From NCBI GenBank assembly GCA_002900995.3, contig CM035313.1:682001-746000 (forward strand): a stretch of 64,000 nucleotides of DNA, given 5' to 3'. Every line of letters starts with the position of its first letter. Within the stretch, counting starts at the first letter, position 1. The notes beneath the pieces were generated by a model. It saw only the letters and a program-made list of their open reading frames with translations. It was not told the DNA's origin and made no database searches. The position numbers and the translations under genes are program-made. Below are positions 50,907-61,100 of the stretch, one piece after another. This DNA comes from Ganoderma boninense (lineage: Eukaryota > Basidiomycota > Agaricomycetes > Polyporales > Polyporaceae).

Positions 50907-51130
50907 CGAGCACGTCGGAGAGAACAGCGAGCAATGAGCGCAAACACGCTTGGCTGGAGCTCCGAGCTGTCTGGCGGGGCGAGTATCCGTGGGAAGATCT
51001 GCCACGTGCAGCGGCCGATAGTGGAAGCGGAGCGATGGCGCCTGGCGGGGGCTCAGTTCGAATCCACCGCGACACCCTTACGACCGCTTCCTGCTCTGTG
51101 AGCACTCCCCCCTGTATCTCTTGGATACCC
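50907..51130. promoter_or_regulatory. Shared bidirectional promoter region, PPR gene / RAD21
   Basis: 224 bases separate the two divergent start codons. No TATA box is obvious. No specific factor site could be assigned. Confidence 0.45.
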
Positions 51131-53616
51131 ATGGTATGTCGCTATATGCTGCTGAAGCGAGCGAAATTGACCTTTGCGACGTAGTTTTACTCAGAAGCAA
51201 TCCTATCTCGCCGTGGGCCCCTCGCCAAGGTGTGGCTGGCGGCCCACATGGAGCGGAAGCTCTCCAAGACCCAGACACTGCAGACAGACATCGAACAGTC
51301 AGTTGGTGAGTCTCCGTCAGGCTTAGAAGCGATAGATCGCGGGCCAACGCGCTCAAAACGCGCTTCCAGACGCGATTATGCACCAGGAGATCGAGGTCAT
51401 GGCCCTCCGGTTGAGTGGACAGCTACTGCTCGGTGTCGTCCGCATATACAGCCGCAAAGCAAAATATCTATTGGATGATTGTAATGAGGCGTTGCTGAAG
51501 ATCAAAATGGTGCGTGAATCTTGGGATCCCGTATTGACTCGGCCCTCACCAAACCACCGAAGGCATTCCGTCCAGGTCTTGTCGACATGACGGAAGACCA
51601 GCTCGCCGTCAACCAGAACGCCATCACCCTCCAAAGCAACAACCTAGACCTGGATGCTCTCCTCCCTGACCTTGACTGGTGCGTCCTGAATTACTCTCCA
51701 TTCCGTCCTGCCCTCATCCTGTTGAAGGGATACCGCCGACTTCGAGACCAGAAATGTTCAGCCCGGTGGTCAGCACATCGCACGTGCGGCTGATATCACT
51801 CTCGGCAACGCTGATCTCCAGTTCGAATTCGACGACGCGGAGTATGGTTTCGATCTCGGACCTTCCGACGGAATTGGCTCCCAAGACTACGACATCGACC
51901 TGAACCTCGACTTCGGTGACGGCCCTGCAACACCAGCAGCGCGAACCCCATCCCGCATGGACGATGACGACGACATGAGTGTCGAAATGCCCCGAGAGCG
52001 CGCCGCCCCGCGAGCCTTCCGGGAGTCGCTCGGCTCGCATCTACTCGGAGCCCAGGGAGCGGATGAATTGGATTTACTGTCGGTTAGGAGCAGGGCGGCT
52101 TCGGAGAACCCTTTCGGCGGGGACATGGATATGGGTTTCGGGGCAGACGACGCAGGCATGGTTGTCGACGACCTCGGGATCTCGTTCGAAGACGAGCCAA
52201 TACCGTTGCCGGATGAGCCTTTGAGTGAGCACGCGCCGACACCCCGCCTCACCCCCTCCCGAGCATGTGAGTAGTCTCACTTTCGTGTTAGCGCGCGGGC
52301 AGAGCTGACGGGTCGAGCAGCATCGCCTCTCACGGAGCCGCCACAAACACCTCCGCCCGACGTGGAGCTGACCCCGAAGGTTGTCCCGGAGGAGGTCGCG
52401 AAGAAGCAACGCAAAGAGAAGAAGCAAATCATCGACTCGGTCACGGAGCTCGCGGACGGACCGGGCGCTCGTGTTGGTCGCGGACGTAACGCTGGTCTCG
52501 GTGCGCCCGTCACCAAGGATGTGAGCGAGATTGTCACGGAGCATCCTACCCTTCCCCGCTCCTCCCTCGTCATGCGTCTCCTTGAGATCCGCGATGACCC
52601 CCTCGCGCATTTCCTCCCGACGAAGACTACAGCGCACGGCACGTTCTTCTATGCTGCCCCTCCAGGTCTAGTGCCTGAGCTGGCAGACATGTTCATGCGT
52701 CCTGTCACGAATCTCAGTGCAGCGAAGCGGCGAGGCGCCTCTCCCGAGAAGCCTCCGAGCAAGAGGAGGCGCGTGGACGGCAGCGTCATGGATGAAGAGG
52801 AGGTCGAGCAGGCGCGCCGCGAAAGCCGTGCACCGAGCATCGCGCTCGGCAGCGACGTGTACGGGCGGGCCAGCATGGGACCGGGGGCAGACTTCCAGTT
52901 CGACACGACGGGCGCGGGCGTGGAGGACTTCCAGATGGAGATCCCCGAGTTCCAAGGCCCCGAGGAGCAACGGGAGCGCAGCAAGTCGTTCGCGCCGTCG
53001 GAGCTGACGCGGCTGTCGGAGCCGCCGCCGGATCCCTTCCTGGAGGAGGGCGACGAGAGCCACGCGGACGTGACGTGCCCGATCGCGCTGTTCGACGACC
53101 GGACGGTCGCGAGCCAGAGCCAGAGCCAGACGCAGAGCCAGGTCCCGTCGGAAGGGAGCGACGACGGGAAGGGGTACAGCAAGAACACGGTCAAGGCGCT
53201 TGCTGTGATCCGGCGGGAGCTGCAGCCGAACGCGGAGGAGCCGGAGGAGGACAAGTACATGAGCTTCAACAACATGGCGCAGAAGGTGTGTGGTTGAGTC
53301 ACTGGTTGCCGTCGTGGGTGAGGCGCTGATGTTGTTCGTGTGCGTGCGTGTACAGGCGTCCCGCCGTGCGGCTGCGGCGTTCTTCTTCGAGCTGCTCGTG
53401 CTCGGGACGCGCGACTGCATCAAGCTGACGCAGCCCGAGCCGTTCTCGAACATTGAGGTGCGCGCGAAGGACAAGCTCTGGGAGCGCCAGCGCCATGGGT
53501 CGATGGCACCTTCGTCGACGAACGGTTTCCCGCGAATGTCCCAGGCACCATCTGTTGGGCCGTCGAGACGACAGGGCTCTGCCGCACCTTCGATCGCGTC
53601 TGCTTTTGGGCTCTGA
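51131..53616 (+). CDS. RAD21: Cohesin kleisin subunit Rad21/Scc1
   Basis: Bridges the Smc1-Smc3 heads in the cohesin ring and is cut by separase at anaphase. Seven exons, 51131-51133, 51185-51305, 51370-51509, 51563-51678, 51728-52266, 52321-53285 and 53356-53616, splice in frame to 714 aa. Exon 1 is only the ATG. The N-terminal Rad21/Rec8 domain is diagnostic: [31 protein letters not shown], and [37 protein letters not shown]. The middle is acidic and disordered, with DDDDDM and [16 protein letters not shown]. The C-terminal winged helix that binds Smc1 reads [22 protein letters not shown], then [12 protein letters not shown]. Rad21 is chosen over Rec8 because of the strong [13 protein letters not shown] start and overall fit. 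Candidate separase sites were not resolved. Divergent from the PPR gene. Confidence 0.96.
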
Positions 53617-53929
53617 GTGCGTTGCTTGTTTCTGTGTCGACGGAATCGTTTGGACCGAGCTTGCTCTCGCACACCACGCGTACATATGCTTTGGTTCGTT
53701 CTTGATTTCTTTGCGGCTTCCGACGTTGTCACCATGTTGTCCGTTGTTGTGTAAGTGCGTACATTATTACCTATGGTTTGTAGTCCTGTTCGAGCTACGG
53801 AGACAATCTATGTGTTTTACATCTGACACCGTGCATACAGGTTAGCAAGTTCTTAAAAAAAGTCCGCTTCAGCATGTAGACGAAAGAAAAGGAAAGAGAA
53901 AAAGGTAAAGGTAACATGGTGCACGTATA
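53617..53929. other. Convergent 3' flanks of RAD21 and the WD40 gene
   Basis: T-rich at 53700-53830, then A-rich at 53855-53910. Presumed 3' UTRs; nothing else seen. Confidence 0.5.
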
Positions 53930-55024
53930 CTATATATCCTGTTCGTCTGTTGGGAGGATGTCGCGCATCCGCCGCATGATGACCCTCCCTCTGGAATCTC
54001 CGGACCAGAGTGTCTCCCCGTCTGGACAGAAAGCTACATGGCGTACCGACGTCTGATGCTCAGAGAACGTCGCCACGCGCGACCCATCCCTGGATCTCCA
54101 CAACCGCACCGTGCCATCCCTCGATGCCGAAGCAACATATTTCCCACACGGAGAGAAACAGACTTGGGCAATTGTCTTCTCATGTCCTTCAAGCGTGAAC
54201 AGCACAGCGCCAGTGTACCCGTCCCAAAGTTTCACCATTCCGTACCTCGACCCAGTCACAACCAACGTCCCGTCTGGTGAGAATACGACATTTTGGGTCC
54301 CATCCAACCGTCCGAGTCTCAAGACGGCAAGCTCTTTGCCAGTCTCGACATCTACCACCTTGGCCGCAAAGTATTCCGCAAAGAGAAGGCGCGTGCTTCC
54401 AGGGTCAAATGCGGCAGAGAGGCGACATATGTTGTACGGGTGGAATGATTTGTGCAGTGTGCCAGAAGCAACGTTCCAGACGCGGTAACTGTTCTTGGAC
54501 CCAGAGACGAGCCAGCGCCCATCATGAGAGAACGCAATGGACCACTGGCCGAGTTCAGGATCTTCAAAATGCAGCAGCTTGACGGGACCCAGGCCTCGTG
54601 TCTCTTTGGAGTGGAAGGGCACAGTGTCTTGATCCTCCTGGTCCTGGTCCTGATCCTGGTCGAGCACATGGAGCTTTTGGAATGCAGATGCATCCCAGAG
54701 TCGCAGAGTTGAGTCGTAGTGTTGAGACGCAATGATGTCGCCACAAGGGCTCCATGCACAGCAGATGACTTGACTGCTACCTTTGAGCGTGGCCGTGACT
54801 GCGCATGAGCCTTCGGCAACATCCCAAACTTTGACATTTGGACCTCCGCCACCAGAAACAAGGTAACGGCTATCCGGGGAGAAGGCAAGGGAGTTGATGA
54901 ATTGGTAGTCATGGGCAATCCATTGCCGAGCCATAGCTCCAGTGGTAGTGCTCCAGAGGATAATAGTGAGATCCCTGGCCCCAGTCGCCACCCACTTGCC
55001 ATCGGGGGAAGTAGCAATACACAT
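53930..55024 (-). CDS. WD40-repeat protein
   Basis: A beta-propeller scaffold; partners unknown. A single open exon of 364 aa holds about seven WD40-type blades: CIATSPDGKWVATGARDLTIILW, INSLAFSPDSRYLVSGGG..VKVWD, VICCAWSPCGDIIASQHYDSTLRLWD, WSIAFSHDGRWLVSGS..YRVWN, NVVFSPDGTLVVTGSRYGMVKLWDG, QVCFSPCGKYVASASRDGTVRLW and HVAFCPDGETLWSGDSRGRV. A DQDQDQDQED tract (near 54640) forms a loop between blades 3 and 4. An in-frame 'EGHIGKEPR' with an upstream AG suggests an earlier exon, so the N-terminus may be incomplete. No other domain (F-box, NACHT) is attached. It follows the F-box gene on the same strand by under 100 bases. Confidence 0.85.
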   Translation of the reverse strand: MCIATSPDGKWVATGARDLTIILWSTTTGAMARQWIAHDYQFINSLAFSPDSRYLVSGGGGPNVKVWDVAEGSCAVTATLKGSSQVICCAWSPCGDIIASQHYDSTLRLWDASAFQKLHVLDQDQDQDQEDQDTVPFHSKETRGLGPVKLLHFEDPELGQWSIAFSHDGRWLVSGSKNSYRVWNVASGTLHKSFHPYNICRLSAAFDPGSTRLLFAEYFAAKVVDVETGKELAVLRLGRLDGTQNVVFSPDGTLVVTGSRYGMVKLWDGYTGAVLFTLEGHEKTIAQVCFSPCGKYVASASRDGTVRLWRSRDGSRVATFSEHQTSVRHVAFCPDGETLWSGDSRGRVIMRRMRDILPTDEQDI

Positions 55025-55111
55025 ACGTGGTTCCTTTCCGATATGCCCCTCTCCTGGAATATTATGTGGTCAGCCAACTTCTCGCACCCAAAAGAGCTGT
55101 GATAGGATTTA

Positions 55112-56329
55112 TTATTCACCTTCTCGCGGGAAAGCAGGTGTCAACGTGAATGCTCCACGCTGAAGTAGCACGGGAAAGCGCTTTCCAATCTCGTGGATCC
55201 AGAACGAAATTGCACCATCAAACATGCCAGGCTCGGTGTAGCCGTGGCCAAGCCACATGGTGAGCCGAGGCTGCGAAAACCTAAGCAAGGTCTGTTCCAG
55301 CTCCTTGCATAGCCCTGAGAGTAACCTCGCCAAAGAATGCATTGTCGCGAAACATGTCCGCGATGGAAATATTCAAGTAGAGAGTCACATCCTTCAGCGT
55401 GGGGGGGAAACTCTTCAGAAGTAGCGTAGTGGCAGGAAGGTCTTCCGTGAATTTATCCGTGATCCTGAGTTGCAATACAAGGGTCCGCAATTGAGGCCAG
55501 GTGAATTTTGAAAGCCGAAATGACCTGTCAGTGACTATAGCGACATAGCTGTGCATGAGCTCTCCATTGCATCTGCAATCCCAATGCTAGAGACGTACTT
55601 GACACAGAGAGTATCTCCACGGTGGACTGCACCAACCCGGAGTCCAAGAGCAGTGCGGCTATAGATGGTGCATTGTGAGAGTCTCCTCTCATGTGAATTC
55701 CAACCTTCGAGTACAAATTCTGCACATCAGCCACTGATATTCTGACCGAAACAAAGGCTTACAGTGCGCAGACACGGCAGTCGCTGAGGGTTCCGTTTCA
55801 GTCCATCGATCAGTGCTCGAGGACCCTCCATTCGGAAAGTGATATTCTCGCAGATAATATCCCTGAGGTTCGTGAAGGCCAAGAGGAGTCGAACAAAATC
55901 GGGGTATGTTGCAAAGACAAGAGTGGATAGATGGAGGGTTCGAATACGTGTGCCGAGGTGCTTGCAGGCTATGAGGGTGGACTGGTTCAACGACACTTGA
56001 ACAGGCTTTATGGCAAGGGGTTCACGAAACATTAATTCGGAGAGGTTTGGGGCGATGCTGAGGAGGGGGAAGGGGGCGAAATGATGTAGCTGTACATCTA
56101 CACGGCGAACGAAAGGCTTTAGTTGCGGATTAGCTTTGAGGAGGTCACAGAACGTGAATAGTTTGACTCTGCCATCGTCCCAGAAGAAAACATCAGCGAC
56201 CAGTAGGCAGAGTGCGCGAGGACGAAGGTCGCGACATGTGAGGGAGAAGTTGAAGAGCAAACGGTGATCAGAATGGCCGATGACCCTCTCGATGACTTCC
56301 CAAGGCAACAGTGGGGATGCTGGCTCCAT
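55112..56329 (-). CDS. F-box protein, probable one-base frame break near its end
   Basis: F-box at the N-terminus: MEPASPLLPWEVIERVIGHSDHRLLFNFSLTCRDLRPRA, the usual Agaricomycete arrangement, implying a substrate adaptor of an SCF ubiquitin ligase. A leucine-rich region without clear LRR consensus follows (LLSIAPNLSELMF, TRIRTLHLSTL, FTNLRDIICENITF, LPCLRTVSLCF). Introns fall at about 55740 and 55580. Near 55320-55340 the frame of RDNAFFGEVTL ends soon, while the next frame continues plausibly as LCKELEQTLLRFSQPRL...GKRFPVLLQRG to a stop at 55112. Either a one-base indel or a missed small intron separates them. Confidence 0.75.
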
Positions 56330-56518
56330 GGTGAGGCAAGAAAAGGATGGGAGTGACAGGGCGGGGTTGAGCAGCAAGTTGACCGGACAGAGCGACGAGC
56401 GAGCACTGAGCAACGCCAACCTGAGGCCGCGTTACTTAGATCCACCACGAGGCGACGGGGAGGACAGGAACTTTATTCCTGGTCACGTGAGTGGTCCAGG
56501 TCTCCTCTGCAGTAATTA

Positions 56519-56751
56519 CACGGCGGGCATTCGGTTATTTTCCACTGGAGAAAAGTCGCTGAAAAGAGGAGGCAGGTGAAAGACTTTTCTTTCCACGTGG
56601 CAAAATCAGACAAAAGTCGCTCAAAAGTCTCCCAAAGGAGAGCTTTCCTCCCAATTTTCTGCCACTTTTCGGAGACCGAAGAAAAGGTTTCCACCTGTCT
56701 CGCCTTTTGATCGACTTTTCTCCAGTTGAAAACAGCCTCATGCCCGTCGTG
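56519..56751. mobile_element. Foldback MITE, mariner-like (TA target site), 233 bp
   Basis: Imperfect terminal inverted repeats of about 75 bases (starting CACGGCGGGCATTCGG and CACGACGGGCATGAGG) make up most of the element. TA on both flanks (56517-56518 and 56752-56753). The 'actggagaaaagtcg' core is perfect in both arms. Non-coding. Confidence 0.75.
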
Positions 56752-57683
56752 TAACTAGTTTTGTTTTGACCCGTGGCTTTGCCACGATGAGTCCTGCTTC
56801 GCCTCCGGCTCAGCCCCAGAACATGGCAAGAGCTAGAAGTATTTGAATATTAAGTTGACACCTATTTCTGAGAATTGAGTAAAAAATACCTGTAATGTTA
56901 CTACTGGAAGTGTCAGTACTTATGCTTCGCCTTCGGCTCAGTGAAAAAGGTGCTTCCCATTAATGTTGCGAGGCCACCCGTGAAAAACCCGTTGGGGTAT
57001 CAGGACTATCAGGCCCTGTATTGCTCCTGAATCATCTTGATTTTGGTCCCGACAGAAACCCGGGCCCGTGCAGCGCTGTGCATCCTTACATGCCATGCAT
57101 ATTTCATTCCGAATCATTCAAGGCCACGCCAGGCCCGTGGCAGCATCCACTGACCCATCCTTTCCCAATGCTGCAAAATGCCAGCAGGTACACTTTTTCA
57201 ACAGGATAACTGTGGGCTTGCCCTGCGCCCTTAAATTCAAGGCATCTTAAGCATTCTGTGGAGAGTTGTCCATGAAAAACGCACACATTTGGCAGATACA
57301 TTGTTAGAACACGCCTGAGAAGTTGTCAAGCAGAGGGGTGGTTGGAGGTTTTCAGGGAACCCTCGCCATAAAGCGTGAGGTGCTTCGTTCTCCAGTCGCG
57401 TACATAAATACTACAGGTAGTATCGCGGTAAGTACCAAATTCATCCGGTACGCCGGCGCGGCGCGCGGGTGCACAGGGAGTGCATCAGCTTGACAGTATG
57501 CTTCCACCATCCCGAAAATCCCGAATTCCAACCCACATACCAACATAACATGGATTCAAAATGTTCGAAAGTTCAAGTTTAAAGGACATCTACAGAAAGA
57601 CCGAGCAAAAGCTTAACACATCATTGGAGAGCAGACCGGGAAGCGCCGAGACGGGCTCGCGCTGCGCGCTCGACCTTGAGTCT
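56752..57683. other. AT-richer intergenic DNA, no gene seen
   Basis: A 'cttcgcctc/tcggctcag' phrase occurs twice (56798-56814 and 56928-56941), hinting at a small diverged repeat. Otherwise nothing before the retrotransposon. Confidence 0.45.
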
Positions 57684-57974
57684 TGTTGACGCCAGCAATT
57701 GGCTGCGCCCGCAGCCTGTTTGCCCGTGTTTGTACTCCACCCGATCGGGACGTCCAGACTGCGCGACCTCATCCGCAGGCCGAAACCTCATACTGTACGC
57801 TATAATGATGAAAGGAATGAGCTCACCGGTTTACTGACTCGATGAGGAGCCGTGACGTAGTTACAGCAACCTATGTACTTAAAAACCCCCTCGATGTCGA
57901 ATACGAACCTCAGTACTCCGTCCTCGTCCTCACGCCTGCCGGTTCAGACTCCGAAAGGACAGGGCGCAATCACA
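57684..57974 (+). repeat. 5' LTR
   Basis: Begins TGTTGACGCCAGC and ends AATCACA. Nearly identical to 63277-63567. Confidence 0.93.
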
Positions 57975-57988
57975 CTTGATCAAGTGTG
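57971..57988 (+). promoter_or_regulatory. Palindrome at the primer-binding position
   Basis: CACACTTGATCAAGTGTG, a perfect 18-bp palindrome spanning the LTR end and the first internal bases, where a tRNA primer-binding site is expected. No TGG-initiated tRNA complement is obvious there. Confidence 0.6.
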
Positions 57989-58179
57989 AGTTCTTCTGTT
58001 CTCGCACTCAGCTTAACATCCTTATCATCCTCTACATCGAGACCACTTTTCTCGCTGAACTAGTTAACCCAGAAGCGCACAGCCACCAGAGCTGCGCTCC
58101 GTCTATTCAAACCGCTCCGTGGTACGTCGCCGTAGCGCTACACCCCCCGACGTACTTAGCCCGACCTACCTCTGCTTGT

Positions 58180-61100
58180 ATGCAGACCGACCAAGACCTC
58201 CTGGGGCAGCTTGCCGCTAGCCTCCCGATCGAGGCGTACAACGCCCTCGCACCCATCCTCCAAAACCTCGACCAACGGGTCGAGGCCGCCATTCAGGCAC
58301 CGCCACCCGCGCCGCCGCAGCCGCAACCAGCTATCACCGTCGACGACCTCCGTACGTCGCTCGAGCACGCCTTTGCCGCCGCTAACTTTGTGGTGCAACC
58401 ACAGGCACCTACCTCGACAACGTCAACCGCTGCACCCTCCTCTCGCACCAACACAATTAAGGGGGAACTCCCGCATTTTCACGGGAAGGAAAGCGAAGAC
58501 GTTAGTGCCTGGCTATTGATAGTTGAAGGGTACTTACAGGGCCTACACGTAGCAGAAGCCGATTGGCCGCTGCAAGTCCCTTTACTCTTCCGCGGCGACG
58601 CAATGCATTGGTACAGCTATTTCCTCAAGAAGGCTTCCGCTATCGGACAAAAGGTTAGCTGGGCAGACTTAAAGTCCGAGCTTTACAGCAAGTTTGACTC
58701 ACCCCTCCGTGTTGAGTCCCTTCGCAACCAGATTCGCCATGTTCCGTTCAAAGGAAGCATACTCCGCTACATAACGGCCTTCCGGGAGATCGAGTCGCAG
58801 ATCCCCGAAAGTGAGATGACGCTCGGCGATCGCAAGTCCTACTTCCTCGACCACCTGCCAATTGAGTATCGACGTGATCTCCGACGGCCCGGGATGGAAC
58901 TCAAAAGCATGGAGGCCGTGTACCATGCAACCCGGGAGTTGTACCACTTGAACACCTTGCACCAAAACCCTGCCGGTATGTCACAGACCCACAGGAAGCA
59001 GAAGCTCAAACAGACTTACCGCTCCTTCCCGTCCTTCACTTCCTCGGCAGGGCATCCTCCGACGACATCTTCTGAGCCGCAGCCCATGGACCTGGATGCG
59101 ATGGAGACCGCGCCGCCAAAGGGACCTGTTTCAAATCAGCAGAACGGGCTCCGGGTACGTTGCTACAACTGCAACCGGACAGGACATTACTCACGTAATT
59201 GCCGCGCTCCGCGCAAACCCCGTCCACAGGCTCTCAATATGATGGACATAGACGATGAGGACGATGGCCCCACAGACTCATCGTCCTCGGTCCAGGAGCC
59301 TGGAGACCCATGCGACTCAGATGATGATGATTTGCCATCCCTCGCAACCTGCTCGGAAACGGATGTCGACACCTATTGGGAGGACAGCGAGGAGGAACTG
59401 TCCGACGATAGCGACAGTGACATCTTACCTCTCACGCCTCTCCCCTCGGACAGCGACAATGATGACTATTCCATCGCTGCGAACTGGGGAGCCAACACGC
59501 CATTGGATGAGCGCGATGCACAAGTTGATGGCATCACGCCATTCTGGCAGCAGCTTGTACAGCCGCTGGAGGAGGTTCACATGATGGACGTAGACCCGCC
59601 GGAGACCGAGTGGCCGCTATATGTCAACGGCAACCTGTCAGAATCTAGCCTCTGCGTCTTGAACCTCGACAATGGCGCGGATACGAACCAGGACATACCG
59701 GTCTACCACGTCCTCATCCCACTACCCAACCGGTTCCGTGGTCAGTTCCGATGCATCAGCGCCATCATCGACAGCGGCGCGGCATCCTGCTACGTCCTTC
59801 CCACCATCGTCCAAGATCTCGGCATCGAGACCTTCCCCATCACCCGACGAACGATCCGAGGAGCTGGAACGACATTGACATCAGCTGTTGCTCGGTTCAG
59901 CATCAAAATTGGCGGCATCGTACGACCCATCATCGCGTACGTCCTTGACCGCGACTGCCTCCGGTATGGCCTTGTCCTCGGGCAAGACTGGATGCGGCGC
60001 CACAACGCGCAGCCGGACTGGAGCACCCGGTCCTGGTACCTGACGGACCCGCAGACCGCGCAGACAGCACGGTTGGCCATGGACCCGCCGCGCCGGCTCA
60101 TGCAAGACCAACCACCACCTTACGTCCAACTGCCGCCATATACGCCGTCACCCGAGCTCTACTCCGCGACGTCAACACAGTCCTTGGACTGCCTCCCGAT
60201 GGAGGAACCCCGTGCATGCCGTATTCCTGTACGTGAACAGCTCGCCCGTGCCACAGGCACACTTAGCGACAAGCTGCGGAACCTGGTAAAGAAACGGTTC
60301 CCTAAGCTGTTTGGTACGAAGGTACGCTACGACGACATACCTGTACATCGTATCATGCATGCCATTGACACACGGGATGCCCAGCCGGTCCGTGCACAAG
60401 GCCGTCCACACTCGCCGCCCGAGCATGAAGAAATCAAGAAATTCGTGGACGACGCACTTGAAGATGGCCTTATCGAGCCTAGCACGTCACCGTGGTCAGC
60501 GCCCATCATCTTTGCAAAGAAGAAAGATGGTACTAACCGCTTATGCGTGGACTACCGCAGGCTGAACGACGTAACCGTCAAGAACGCGTACCCATTGCCA
60601 CGTATCGACGACACGTACCAGCATTTCCACGGTGCCAAGTTCTTCACGATGCTCGACTTGAAGTCCGGCTACTGGCAAATCCCCGTGCATCCTGAATCCC
60701 GCGAGAAGACCGCCTTCGCAACGCGCTTCAGCCACTATCAGTTCCGGGTCATGGAGTTTGGCCTGTGCAACGCACCAGCCACCTTCCAGAGCTTCATGAA
60801 CGAGCTCCTCCGTCCCTTCCTTGATTGCTGTGCGACTGTGTACCTGGATGACATCATTATCTATTCCAGCGATGAGCACAACCACGTTCTCGACATACTG
60901 AACGTCCTCGGTGCCTTAACCGAGGCCGGGATTGTTCTCAACGAGAAAAAGTGCATCTTCGCTCGTTCGAGCATCCTGTACTTGGGCCACATCATTTCTA
61001 ACGAGGGGATCCGTCCTGACCCTGAAAAGGTTAACGCGATCATCAGTTGGCCAGCACCCGACAACATCACGCGCGTCCGTGGCTTCCTCAATCTCGCGGG

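Noticed and set aside
52668..53735. Long minus-strand frames opposite RAD21
   Set aside because: Antisense shadows of a GC-rich coding exon, with no homology.
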